The position numbers and the translations under genes are program-made. Below are positions 38,965-48,366 of a stretch of DNA of 64,000 nucleotides, one piece after another. A model generated the notes under the pieces. It searched no databases. It saw only the letters and a program-made list of their open reading frames with translations, and had not been told where the DNA came from. Origin of the DNA: JAACFF01 sp963701435 (GTDB lineage: Bacteria > Chloroflexota > Anaerolineae > Promineifilales > Promineifilaceae); contig CAVPAL010000007.1 of NCBI GenBank assembly GCA_963701435.1, positions 434,001 through 498,000 on the forward strand. The letters are read 5' to 3'. How positions within the stretch are numbered: position 1 is the first letter of the stretch; each line of letters begins with the position of its first letter.

Positions 38965-38967
38965 ATG

Positions 38968-40083
38968 TCACACTTCCGGGTAATTGCTCAAAAAATTGTC
39001 TGCAAATTCTCGCAGCGCACCCTTGCGAATCGCCTTGCGCATATCCGCCATCAGCGTGAGCAGGAAGTGAATATTGTGGGTGGTCAATAATATGTGCGCC
39101 AAGATTTCGTTGGCTTTAACCAGGTGACGTAGATAAGCGCGGCTGAACTGTTGGCAGGTTGGGCAGGCGCAATCGACGGTGATGGGAAGCGGGTCGCGTT
39201 CAAAGCGCGCATTGCGCAAGTTCAGGCGTCCTCCTTTGACAAAGGCCGAGCCGTGCCGCGCCAGGCGTGTGGGCAGCACGCAATCAAAAATGTCAATTCC
39301 ACGCAAAACGCCGTTGACCAGGTCTTCCGGGGCGCCAACCCCCATCAGATAACGCGGTTTATCAGCCGGTAAAATGGGATTGATCCACTCCAGCACCTGA
39401 GCCATTTCTGCTTTGGTTTCGCCCACCGCCAAACCGCCAATCGCATATCCGGGCAAATCCAATCCGATCAAAAATTGGGCGCTCTCACACCGCAAATCTT
39501 CAAAAACGCCCCCCTGCACGATGCCAAAAAGCGCCTGATCGCCGCGCGTTTTGGCGGCCAGGCAGCGCTCGGCCCAGGTGTGCGTGCGCGTCAGAGATTC
39601 TTTGACATACGCATATTCATTGGGCGGCGGGCATTCGTCAAACATCATGATGATGTCGGCGCCCAGATTTTCCTGGATGGCAATGCTTTTTTCGGGCGTG
39701 AAGCGGTGGGAGGAACCGTCATGATGGGATTGAAAGGTAACGCCGTCGGCGTTTATTTTGCGCGTTTTGCTCAGGCTGAACACTTGAAAACCGCCGCTGT
39801 CGGTGAGAATGGGAGCATCCCAGCCCATAAACTGGTGCAGACCACCTAATTCGCCTATGATTTCGTCGCCGGGGCGCAAGTAAAGATGGTAGGTATTGCT
39901 GAGGAGCAGCGCAACGCCCAGCGCGTGCAGATCACTCGGCCGCATCGCTTTGACGGTGGCCTGGGTGCCTACAGGCGCAAATACCGGGGTTTCGATGGCG
40001 CCATGTGGGGTATGGAAACGGCCGTTCCGCCCGCCGCTGCCTCCATCTTTCGCCAAAATCTCAAACGAAAAATCAAACGCCAT
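38968..40083 (-). CDS. tgt: tRNA-guanine (queuine) transglycosylase
   Basis: 371 residues from the ATG at 40083. It exchanges guanine 34 for preQ1 in GUN-anticodon tRNAs. Substrate Asp in LTDSGGFQVFS, the nucleophile Asp region GIDIFDCVLPTRLARHG and the zinc ligands CACPTC with the later His are present. The open frame extends nine codons upstream, but the ATG at 40083, which overlaps the end of the M3 peptidase gene by 11 bases, gives the usual family N-terminus. Together with queG it shows that the cell makes queuosine. Confidence 0.95.
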   Translation of the reverse strand: MAFDFSFEILAKDGGSGGRNGRFHTPHGAIETPVFAPVGTQATVKAMRPSDLHALGVALLLSNTYHLYLRPGDEIIGELGGLHQFMGWDAPILTDSGGFQVFSLSKTRKINADGVTFQSHHDGSSHRFTPEKSIAIQENLGADIIMMFDECPPPNEYAYVKESLTRTHTWAERCLAAKTRGDQALFGIVQGGVFEDLRCESAQFLIGLDLPGYAIGGLAVGETKAEMAQVLEWINPILPADKPRYLMGVGAPEDLVNGVLRGIDIFDCVLPTRLARHGSAFVKGGRLNLRNARFERDPLPITVDCACPTCQQFSRAYLRHLVKANEILAHILLTTHNIHFLLTLMADMRKAIRKGALREFADNFLSNYPEV

Positions 40084-41804
40084 TGGAAAGAATCGCTTCC
40101 AGTTCACCAATGCGCGCCTGAATCAGGCTGACCAAATCAGACAGCATGGCTGTGTCAAAGCGAAATTCTGCACCCGCTGCGGCAAAAAGTTCCGGTAACG
40201 GCCGTGTACCTGCCAGAGAAAGCGCCTGCCGGTAGCGAGCAACGGCTTCCGCCTGATCTTGCAGCGCATTGCGCCACACCTGCAGTGCGCCAACCTGCGC
40301 CATGCCATATTCGATATAATAAAACGGATTTTGGAAAATATGCAGCTTTCGATGCCAGCCGCTCATGCGCAGCGCTTCCAGACCCGACCAATCTACATCA
40401 GGCAAAAAACGCTGCCACAAATCATCCCAGACCGCATCACAGCGGGAAGCAGCCTCAGCCTCTTCCGGGTGAGTGTAAACCCAGTGCTGGAAAGCATCCA
40501 CCACAGCCATATATGGCAGGAAGAGAATGATTCCTTCCAGATGTTCAATTTGCGCCCGTGCCGCTTCCTCAACCGTATAAAATGCGCCAAACGCCTTTGT
40601 TAAATAGGGAGCGGAAAGCAGCTCCATACTCATTGAAGCCACCTCACAAAATTCCATCGGCGCATTTAGCTGCCAAACATAAGGCAGTTCACTCGCTTCA
40701 AATACATGAAAAGCGTGGCCCGATTCATGCAGCATCGTTTGTACATCATCGTGGGTTCCCACACCGTTCATGAAGATATACGGCTGCCGCCGCAGATAAA
40801 GCGTACTGCAAAAACCGCCCAACGCCTTGCCGCTGCGGGTATCGAGGTCCAAAAGCTGTTCTTCCGCCATTGTGGCCACGTGGCGCGCCAGCGCCGGGTC
40901 TACCTGTTGGAAAATATTGATGGTCCCCTGCACCAGTTCATCCTGGTTTGCATACGGTTTGAGCGGCGGCGCGGCGCTGGTATCTACATCAATATCCCAG
41001 GGACGCAAACTGTCCAATCCCAGTCGCTCCCGCTTGCGCGCATAAATCTGCGCTGCTGCAGGAACAACAACTTCTTCAATGGCTTTATGGAATGTCTGGC
41101 AGTCAGCGGGGGTGTAATCGAAACGGCCGTATTCCCGAAAAACATAGGCGCGGAAATCAGGCAGCCCCGCGTTTACAGCAAGTTGCCGGCGAATTTGTAA
41201 CATCTGCCCATACAGCCGGTCCAGGTCCGCACGGCTGTCCGCCCAAAGCTGCATCATTGCTTTCCAGGCACGCCGCCGCACCGCGCGATCTTTTTCACGC
41301 AAAAAAACCGACAATTGGCTCAGGTTTTTTTCCTCGCCTTCCCACTCCACCAGCATACCGCCCGTGATTTTGTCATATTCATTGGCCAGTTTGGCCAGCT
41401 CAATCTGCAACGGAACATTTTCCTCACGGAACAGATCGGCTTCATTCCGAATTTTCTGCAGCACGATTTGCATATTTTTTATCATCGGCGGCGTCTTTTT
41501 CCACGGCCAGCAGGCTTTTCTTTAATTCCTGGTCTGCTGTCATGGCCGGAGGCATGATTTGGTCGACATAATCAAGATAAATTTGTTCCTTGGTTTCATC
41601 CTTTGTATCGAGCGCTTTTTCGATATAGATCATGGCGCCGGCCTCCATAACGAGAGAGGAAAGCTGGGACCATTCATGCAGCCAGCGCGGCAGGGATTCA
41701 GCAGTTGGGGCTTGCTGCTGCAGTGCTGCAAAATATGGGGCAAAGGTTTCCCATTTGGTTGCTGCAAGACCATCAATAGATTGAGGTAAAGGGGGCAAAG
41801 TCAT
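40073..41804 (-). pseudogene. pepF: M3-family oligoendopeptidase, one frameshift
   Basis: The N-terminal 115 codons (41804 to about 41470) and the rest (about 41475-40073) are in different frames; the break falls at a run of six A (41475-41480 on the reverse strand), a typical place for an indel error. Joined length is about 575 residues. The zinc-binding HExxH motif reads TMLHESGHAFH, and NEYDKITGGMLVEWEGEE and FREENVPL are family signatures. It is a cytosolic metallopeptidase that trims short peptides. It lies upstream of tgt and overlaps it. Probably intact in the cell. Confidence 0.85.
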
Positions 41805-41840
41805 AAAAATATCTCCCTACTATATTCTTGAGAGTAAGAA

Positions 41841-41871
41841 AAAAGCCCTTGCTTTTGGGCAAGGGCTTTTT
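41841..41871. terminator. Bidirectional terminator between tRNA cluster and peptidase gene
   Basis: Perfect 12-bp arms AAAAGCCCTTGC (41841-41852) and complement (41859-41870) with T-runs on both sides. It ends the minus-strand tRNA transcript. Confidence 0.9.
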
Positions 41872-41887
41872 CGTAATAAACAATTAG

Positions 41888-41959
41888 AGGCGACGACGGG
41901 ATTCGAACCCGTGAATGAGGGTTTTGCAGACCCTTGCCTTACCACTTGGCCACGTCGCC
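41888..41959 (-). tRNA. tRNA-Cys (anticodon GCA)
   Basis: Acceptor GGCGACG / CGTCGCC, anticodon loop CTGCAAA (GCA), T loop TTCGAAT, discriminator U as usual for tRNA-Cys. Last of a three-tRNA cluster. Confidence 0.95.
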
Positions 41960-41999
41960 AGAAACAGAACGGCAGGCCAATTGCCTGCCGTTTCTAAAG

Positions 42000-42071
<72 letters not shown>

Positions 42072-42111
42072 ATACTCAACTCAGTTGCCTTTTTACTAAA
42101 TAATGAATCGA

Positions 42112-42184
42112 TGCCAGGACCCAGACTCGAACTGGGGACACCTGCATTTTCAGTGCAGTGCTCTACCAACTGAGCTATCCCGGC
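42112..42184 (-). tRNA. tRNA-Phe (anticodon GAA)
   Basis: Acceptor GCCGGGA / TCCTGGC with one G-U pair, anticodon loop CTGAAAA (GAA), T loop TTCGAGT. First gene of the tRNA cluster. Confidence 0.95.
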
Positions 42185-42222
42185 CAGGCAAGGGACCAAG
42201 CTAATTGTTAAGGACGTCGCGG

Positions 42223-42251
42223 ATTCTAACTAATGGGGTTTGAAATGTCAA
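42223..42251 (-). promoter_or_regulatory. Promoter of the tRNA cluster
   Basis: On the minus strand TTGACA (42251-42246), 17-base spacer, TAGAAT (42228-42223), about 40 bases upstream of tRNA-Phe. Confidence 0.8.
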
Positions 42252-42344
42252 GTGGTTATGTTAAAAACTCACCTTTTTCAAACGGACAAACGCTGGGCGC
42301 GTTCACTGGCCAATGTAAACTCCAAGTTAAGATTCGGTGGACTG

Positions 42345-45300
42345 CTACATATTGCGGCGATACTGCCCGCCAACTGCATACATGGCCTGCGTAATCTGGC
42401 CCAGCGAACATACCTTAACAGTTTCCATCAGAGTTTCGAAGGTGTTTTGGTTGTGAACGGCCGTTTCCTGCAGCTGCTCCAATGCCTGTCTGCTGCGTTC
42501 AGGATTGCGCGCATAAAGCGCCTCGACCTGTTCAATCTGGAACTCCTTTTCAACTTCCGATGAACGAATCACCTCTTGCGGCACAATCGTTGGCGAGCCT
42601 TCATCAGATAAGAAGGTATTCACGCCAATAATGGGTAGTTCACCCGTGTGTTTGAGCTGCTCATAATACAGAGACTCCTCCTGAATTTTTCCCCGCTGGT
42701 ACATCGTCTCCATCGCGCCCAAAACGCCGCCCCGCTCGGTGATGCGATCAAACTCAACCAGCACTGCTTCTTCCACAAGATCAGTCAGCTCTTCAATGAT
42801 GAACGCGCCTTGCAGCGGATTTTCATTCCTGGTCATGCCCAATTCATGGTTAATAATCATTTGAATCGCGATGGCGCGCCGCACAGATTCCTCTGTGGGC
42901 GTGGTGATTGCCTCGTCATACGCGTTGGTATGCAGCGAATTGCAATTATCGTAGATGGCGTACAGCGCCTGCAAGGTTGTGCGAATATCGTTGAAACCAA
43001 TTTCCTGCGCGTGGAGAGAGCGGCCGCTTGTCTGGATATGGTACTTTAACTTTTGGGCGCGCTCGTTGGCTTTGTACTTGAGCTTCATCGCCTTGGCCCA
43101 AATGCGCCGTGCAACGCGTCCAATCACAGCATACTCCGGATCGACGCCGTTCGAGAAAAAGAATGAAAAATTGGGCGCAAACTGGTCGATGTCCATACCG
43201 CGCGACAAATAATATTCGACAAATGTGAAGCCGTTCGCCAGCGTAAACGCCAACTGGCTGATGGGATTGGCCCCAGCTTCGGCAATGTGGTAGCCGGAAA
43301 TCGACACCGAATAAAAATTGCGCACATTGTGGTCAACGAAATATTGCTGCACATCCCCCATCAGCCGCAGCGAAAATTCCGTCGAAAAAATGCACGTGTT
43401 TTGCGCCTGGTCTTCCTTCAGGATATCGGCCTGCACCGTGCCGCGCACCGCAGCCAGCGTGCGCGCCTTAATCCCGGCATACACATCGGGCGGCAGAACC
43501 CGGTCGCCGGTGATGCCCAACAGCAGCAAGCCCAGCCCATCATTGCCTTCCGGCAAATCGCCATGATAATACGGCCGTTTCAGGCCACGATCCTCATAAA
43601 GCGCACGCAGCTTTGCCTCAACCAAATGCTCCAACTCATGTTCGCGAATATACAATTCACACTGCTGGTCAATGGCGGCGTTCAAGAAAAACGCCAGCAT
43701 CGTCGTCGCCGGGCCATTGATCGTCATCGACACCGACGTAGCCGGATCACATAAGTTAAAGCCGCTGTACAGCTTTTTGGCGTCATCCAAACTGGCAATG
43801 GACACGCCGGAATTGCCGATTTTGCCATAGATATCCGGCCGCCGCGCCGGGTCTTCCCCATAAAGCGTAACCGAGTCAAACGCTGTCGAGAGCCGCCGCG
43901 CCGGCATCCCCAGCGAAACATAGTGGAAACGTTTGTTAGTGCGCTCCGGCCCACCTTCCCCTGCAAACATGCGCGTTGGGTCTTCTCCTCTGCGTTTAAA
44001 TGGAAAAACGCCGGCTGTGTACGGAAATTCGCCCGGCACATTTTCTTGCAGGTTCCATTTCAGAATATCTCCCCAGGCCTGGTATTTTGGCAGCGACACC
44101 CTTGGTAGATGATTATGCGAAAGAGTCTCGCTGTGGGTTTGTACAGCAATGTCACGCCCGCGCACCTGGTAAACAAATTCATCGGCCCGATAACGCGCTG
44201 TCTTGTGCGTCCAGCCTTCCAATATCGCCGCATTGCTCCGGGTTAACCCCAGATTAACCTGCGCATACAGCGCCTGCAGCTCCGTGAGCAGGCGATCCTT
44301 ATCTTCCAGATCGCTCTCTTGCAGCACGGCAATGGATTGTTGAATGCCATACAACTTATTGGCGATGGCTGCCTGTTCACTCGTCCAGGCGTTATAACCC
44401 CGTATGGCGTCGGTAATTTCTGACAAATAACGCACGCGGCGCGGTGGTATGATGAATACTTTCTCCGATTCACCTTCGGCCAGATTAAGCCCGGGCCACA
44501 AATCGGCTCCTGTCATCTGGCTGATGGTTTGCATGCAGGCGCGAAAAAGCTGATTGGTTCCGGGGTCATTAAACTGGCTGGCGATGGTGCCATACACGGG
44601 CAGGTCGTCGTCAACGGCCGTCCACAGCCCCCGATTGCGCTTGTACTGCTTTTTTACATCCCGCAGCGCATCTTTGCCGCCCCGTTTGTCAAACTTGTTG
44701 ACCGCGATAACATCGGCAAAATCAAGCATATCGATCTTTTCAAGCTGCGTCGCGGCGCCATACTCCGGCGTCATCACATAGAGTGCAACATCGGAAAAAT
44801 CGACAATTTCCGTATCGGATTGGCCAATCCCCGACGTTTCCAGGAGGATGAGGTCAAACTGGGCTGCCTTGAGAATCGCCAGCACTTCGGGAATGTGCCG
44901 CGACAGGGCCAAATTGCTCTGCCGGGTGCCCAGCGAACGCATGTAGACGCGTTCGTTGTAGACAGCGTTCATACGGATACGATCGCCCAGCAGCGCGCCG
45001 CCTGTTTTACGTTTGGAGGGATCGACAGAAACAATCGCGATGTGTTTATCCCCAAAATCAAGCAAAAAACGGCGCACCAGTTCATCAACCAACGAGGATT
45101 TGCCCGCGCCGCCCGTGCCGGTGATACCCAAGATCGGCGGCTGGACCAAACCTTCCAGCCGGCGATGCACCGCCTCCATAATTGGTTCAACCAGGTCCGG
45201 TTCATTTTCAACGGCCGAAATCAAGCGCCCCAGCGCCCTATCAGTCACCCACTTTTTCACAGCCGGCAAGATCGCTGCAACCGCCTGCCCATTGCCCGCC

Positions 45301-45803
45301 GCAGACGCCATGTCGCCATAGGCTTCTTCAATTGCGGTCTGCCATTTTTCTACATCCAGCTTGCCGGTGGGAAAATCCGCTTTTTGCAGTAGATCGTTGA
45401 TCATGCCTTGCAGACCCATTTTGCGGCCATCATCGGGTGAATAGATACGCGCAATGCCATAATCGTGCAGCGCCTGGATTTCATCCGGCAAAATGGTGCC
45501 GCCGCCGCCGCCAAAAATTTGGATGTGGCCGCACCCTTTTTCTGCCAGCAGATCATACATGTACTTAAAAAATTCGATATGGCCGCCCTGATAGCTGGTA
45601 ATGGCAATGGCCTGCGCATCTTCCTGGATCGCCGTGGTAACGATTTCGTGTACGCTGCGGTTGTGACCCAGGTGGATCACTTCAGCGCCGGAGGCTTGCA
45701 AAATACGGCGCATAATGTTGATGGCCGCGTCATGACCGTCGAAGAGAGAAGCGGCCGTTACGATCCGAATTTTGTTGTGAGGTTTGTAGGGCGTAGCTTG
45801 CAT
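42345..45803 (-). CDS. icmF: Fused isobutyryl-CoA mutase (B12 domain, MeaB-like GTPase, mutase)
   Basis: 1152 residues, the length and order of IcmF. It interconverts isobutyryl-CoA and butyryl-CoA (in some members other acyl-CoAs) with adenosylcobalamin. An N-terminal B12-binding domain (about 10-140) has the cobalt-ligand His in DGHD (H24). A MeaB-like G-protein chaperone (about 215-480) has Walker A GTGGAGKSS and later NKFDKRGGKDA. The large substrate domain (about 560-1120) has the mutase motifs GEDPTRMFAGEGGPERTNKR and SISGYHIAEAGANP. A 113-residue unknown gene lies 15 bp upstream on the same strand. Confidence 0.92.
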   Translation of the reverse strand: MQATPYKPHNKIRIVTAASLFDGHDAAINIMRRILQASGAEVIHLGHNRSVHEIVTTAIQEDAQAIAITSYQGGHIEFFKYMYDLLAEKGCGHIQIFGGGGGTILPDEIQALHDYGIARIYSPDDGRKMGLQGMINDLLQKADFPTGKLDVEKWQTAIEEAYGDMASAAGNGQAVAAILPAVKKWVTDRALGRLISAVENEPDLVEPIMEAVHRRLEGLVQPPILGITGTGGAGKSSLVDELVRRFLLDFGDKHIAIVSVDPSKRKTGGALLGDRIRMNAVYNERVYMRSLGTRQSNLALSRHIPEVLAILKAAQFDLILLETSGIGQSDTEIVDFSDVALYVMTPEYGAATQLEKIDMLDFADVIAVNKFDKRGGKDALRDVKKQYKRNRGLWTAVDDDLPVYGTIASQFNDPGTNQLFRACMQTISQMTGADLWPGLNLAEGESEKVFIIPPRRVRYLSEITDAIRGYNAWTSEQAAIANKLYGIQQSIAVLQESDLEDKDRLLTELQALYAQVNLGLTRSNAAILEGWTHKTARYRADEFVYQVRGRDIAVQTHSETLSHNHLPRVSLPKYQAWGDILKWNLQENVPGEFPYTAGVFPFKRRGEDPTRMFAGEGGPERTNKRFHYVSLGMPARRLSTAFDSVTLYGEDPARRPDIYGKIGNSGVSIASLDDAKKLYSGFNLCDPATSVSMTINGPATTMLAFFLNAAIDQQCELYIREHELEHLVEAKLRALYEDRGLKRPYYHGDLPEGNDGLGLLLLGITGDRVLPPDVYAGIKARTLAAVRGTVQADILKEDQAQNTCIFSTEFSLRLMGDVQQYFVDHNVRNFYSVSISGYHIAEAGANPISQLAFTLANGFTFVEYYLSRGMDIDQFAPNFSFFFSNGVDPEYAVIGRVARRIWAKAMKLKYKANERAQKLKYHIQTSGRSLHAQEIGFNDIRTTLQALYAIYDNCNSLHTNAYDEAITTPTEESVRRAIAIQMIINHELGMTRNENPLQGAFIIEELTDLVEEAVLVEFDRITERGGVLGAMETMYQRGKIQEESLYYEQLKHTGELPIIGVNTFLSDEGSPTIVPQEVIRSSEVEKEFQIEQVEALYARNPERSRQALEQLQETAVHNQNTFETLMETVKVCSLGQITQAMYAVGGQYRRNM

Positions 45804-45818
45804 TATGGGAAGACTCCT

Positions 45819-46160
45819 TCAGGCTGCCGCCTGCGGCCATTCGGCTCCATCGTAATAGCGCGTTCCGCGATGGCCTTTGCGCGAAATGGGCAATTCCAGC
45901 CGTTCCCCGGGGCAGGCAACCATAATTAAAGTACGTGGTTTACCCGAACTGGGATTTACCGTGCCCGCAATCAACTCTTTTATCACGCAGCGCCCGATCA
46001 TTTGATCATTGAAAATCGTGTAAACAAAGTCACCTGCGTTAAGTTTTGAGGGCTTGCCGGCCATGTGAAATTCAAACTCAGCAACTGTACCATCATACAA
46101 TGCTTCGACCGCCTCGATCCCACGGGAAGCGGGAATGGTTTTTGTAATGCCAAAACCCAT
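45819..46160 (-). CDS. Small protein of unknown function upstream of icmF
   Basis: 113 residues, no membrane segment or signal peptide. The centre (LNAGDFVYTIFNDQMIGRCVIKEL) looks like a beta-barrel of the PUA/ASCH kind, but this is only an impression. It sits 15 bp upstream of icmF and 19 bp downstream of the DEAD-box helicase gene, all on one strand, so co-transcription is likely. I do not recognise it. Confidence 0.6.
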   Translation of the reverse strand: MGFGITKTIPASRGIEAVEALYDGTVAEFEFHMAGKPSKLNAGDFVYTIFNDQMIGRCVIKELIAGTVNPSSGKPRTLIMVACPGERLELPISRKGHRGTRYYDGAEWPQAAA

Positions 46161-46178
46161 GATATTTTTCTCCCTTGA

Positions 46179-47723
46179 TCAATAATTATTACGTCTTTGG
46201 CCGCTGCGGCGGCGTTTCCGCTTGCGTTTGTCCACATTTGATTTTTCGGGAGCTGGTTCCGGCACAGGCGGAGGCGCGTGCAATGATTGTTGATATGAAT
46301 CATCCAGCAGCATGGCCATCAGCGCCAGACCTTCGTCACTTTCGCTGAGGCTTCTGGCGAGCGGAATAAAACGTAACATGCGTTCAGCCTGCAATTTGTC
46401 ACGCTGTCGCAGTTGGGTTTCCATCAGAACGATCATACGTTCGGCGACCACGGTTGCAACATCTTCGTCAGTCGGCAACGGCCGTTCCTGTAAATCAATA
46501 TGGTACCGTTTTGCAATGCGCTTCAGCTTCACCCGTTCCAAAAAATCAACCAGCGTCATTGCAACACCGCTGGCCCCGGCGCGACCGGTGCGTCCGGCGC
46601 GGTGAATATAAGCCTCCGGATCCTCCGGCGGCTCATATTGAATCACATGCGACAAATCCGGTATATCAATACCGCGCGCAGCCACATCCGTCGCCACCAA
46701 AAAGCGTAACTTGCCCTTGCGCACGCGGTTCAGCACCTTCTCACGCGCTTGCTGTGATAAATCTGAGCTCAACTCGTCTGCGTCATACCCAAAACGACGC
46801 AATACAACCGCCACATAATGCACCTTATCACGCGTGTTGCAGAAGATAATCGCCGAATCCGGATTTTCAATTTCAATAATGCGCACCAGAGAGCGATCTT
46901 TATCCGTTCCCGGCACATCATAATAAATGTGTTCCGTTTCAACAACATGCACATTATCGCTGCTTAAGCCTAGAAAAACCGGCTCATGCAAAAATTGTCT
47001 GGCTAACCGCATCACATAAGGCGGGAAGGTGGCTGAAAACATATGCCCTTCCACCCGTCGCGCAGGTAAATAGCGCTGTACTTCACGCATATCAGGGTAA
47101 AAACCCATAGAAAGCAGCCGGTCAGCCTCATCAAAAACAAGAATCTTCAAGTTTTCCAGCGAAAGTGAACGCCGCAGTAAATGGTCTAAGATACGTCCGG
47201 GCGTGCCGACTACCAGTTGCGCGCCTTGGCGGAACGCTTCAAGCTGGGCGCCATAGCCAACGCCGCCATATACAGCAACGACCTGTACGCCTTGCTCACC
47301 AGCTAATAGCGCGGCGTCATTGGCAACTTGCATAGCAAGCTCCCGCGTCGGCGTTAGAACCAACGCCTGGCACGCATTTTGCAGCGGGTTAATACGCTCC
47401 AAAATTGGCAGCACAAATGCGCCAGTTTTGCCGCTGCCGGTTCTTGACTGCACCATAATATCTCGTCCGGCCAGGATATAAGGGATGGCCCGTGATTGAA
47501 CCGGCATCAATTGTGTCCAACCGGCGCGCGTCATTGCCTGTCGCCAAGATTCCGGCAGGTCAGCTTCACTTATTTGCGGCAAATCCTCTGACGAATCAAG
47601 AATAACTTTTGAGTTTTGCGCCTCCACCTGACTCGCGGTTTGAACTGTTTTCTGCAGGGAGGCAGCATTTTTAATGTTGTCACTCGACCCATCAGCAGGA
47701 ATTGATTGTGTTTGATCTATCAT
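46179..47723 (-). CDS. DEAD-box RNA helicase
   Basis: 514 residues. Q motif and motifs I (SRTGSGKTGAF), II (VFDEADRLL), III (FSATFP), IV-VI (IIFCNTRDK, ATDVAARGIDIP, HRAGRTGRAG) are all present, then a C-terminal tail of about 75 residues ending in a basic stretch rich in Lys and Arg that probably binds RNA. The N-terminal 50 residues are a polar extension. It is divergent from an RRM protein gene, a pairing often linked to cold or RNA-structure stress. Confidence 0.93.
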   Translation of the reverse strand: MIDQTQSIPADGSSDNIKNAASLQKTVQTASQVEAQNSKVILDSSEDLPQISEADLPESWRQAMTRAGWTQLMPVQSRAIPYILAGRDIMVQSRTGSGKTGAFVLPILERINPLQNACQALVLTPTRELAMQVANDAALLAGEQGVQVVAVYGGVGYGAQLEAFRQGAQLVVGTPGRILDHLLRRSLSLENLKILVFDEADRLLSMGFYPDMREVQRYLPARRVEGHMFSATFPPYVMRLARQFLHEPVFLGLSSDNVHVVETEHIYYDVPGTDKDRSLVRIIEIENPDSAIIFCNTRDKVHYVAVVLRRFGYDADELSSDLSQQAREKVLNRVRKGKLRFLVATDVAARGIDIPDLSHVIQYEPPEDPEAYIHRAGRTGRAGASGVAMTLVDFLERVKLKRIAKRYHIDLQERPLPTDEDVATVVAERMIVLMETQLRQRDKLQAERMLRFIPLARSLSESDEGLALMAMLLDDSYQQSLHAPPPVPEPAPEKSNVDKRKRKRRRSGQRRNNY

Positions 47724-47837
47724 ATATGCTCCATTTTATAACGGTTCCCCTCCCCAAATATTAACATGTCTGTAAAGTTTTTACATTTTTTGGACATTTT
47801 ACAGATTAATGGTACGCTAAGGTGATTTTATTTTAGG

Positions 47838-47865
47838 TATGGTCCCGTGTAAGCAGGGAACCATG
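47838..47865 (+). other. Leader hairpin of the RRM gene
   Basis: ATGGTCCC and GGGAACCAT with a 9-base loop, about 30 bases upstream of the probable start. A second inverted repeat CTGTAAA / TTTACAG spans about 47771-47803. Either may serve in cold-type control of the RRM gene; no known riboswitch is recognised. Confidence 0.4.
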
Positions 47866-47892
47866 CGATTTAGTTTTGGAGAGAATAGTAAG

Positions 47893-48246
47893 TTGACGAA
47901 AAAAATATATGTTGGGAATCTCTCATATCAGGCTACGGAAGAACAAGTTCGGGGTCTATTTGAAGAGTATGGAAGTGTCGAGTCTATTGCCATGATCAAT
48001 GATCGTGACACCGGACGTTTTCGTGGTTTTTGTTTTATTGAGATGAGCCCTGCAGATGCGGATGCTGCCATTTCAGCTTTGGATGGTAAAGAAATTGATG
48101 GTCGGAACCTTCGTGTAAATGAAGCTCGTCCGCGCGAAGATCGCTCACGTGGTCGCAGCGGCGGCGGCAGCTACGGCGGCAATCGCAAACGTAGTAATAA
48201 TTACGGCGGCGGCAGCGGCGGCAGCAGCGGCGGCAATCGCTGGTAG
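47893..48246 (+). CDS. Glycine-rich RRM RNA-binding protein
   Basis: 117 residues from a TTG at 47893, nine bases after GGAGAG; the frame is open from 47839, but the shorter form gives the standard KKIYVGNLSYQ start. One RNA-recognition motif (about 3-80) with RNP2 (IYVGNL) and RNP1 (RGFCFIEM), then an Arg/Gly/Ser-rich tail. It resembles the cold-induced RNA-binding proteins of cyanobacteria. Divergent from the DEAD-box helicase. Confidence 0.88.
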   Translation: MTKKIYVGNLSYQATEEQVRGLFEEYGSVESIAMINDRDTGRFRGFCFIEMSPADADAAISALDGKEIDGRNLRVNEARPREDRSRGRSGGGSYGGNRKRSNNYGGGSGGSSGGNRW

Positions 48247-48294
48247 AAATAAGTTGCATTTGTAGTTGGCGGCAGCCAATTAACAAAAGCATTG

Positions 48295-48335
48295 AACGGC
48301 CGTTTCATCTAATGCAGTTGAAACGGCCGTTTTTT
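48295..48335 (+). terminator. Terminator whose arms are two ACGGCCGT octamers
   Basis: AACGGCCGTTTCA (48295-48307) pairs with TGAAACGGCCGTT (48319-48331), followed by TTTT. Each arm contains the palindromic octamer that is abundant across the window, so it ends the RRM transcript and at the same time holds two octamers. Confidence 0.8.
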
Positions 48336-48366
48336 GATCCCTTTTTCCATCTACCCAAAAATATTT

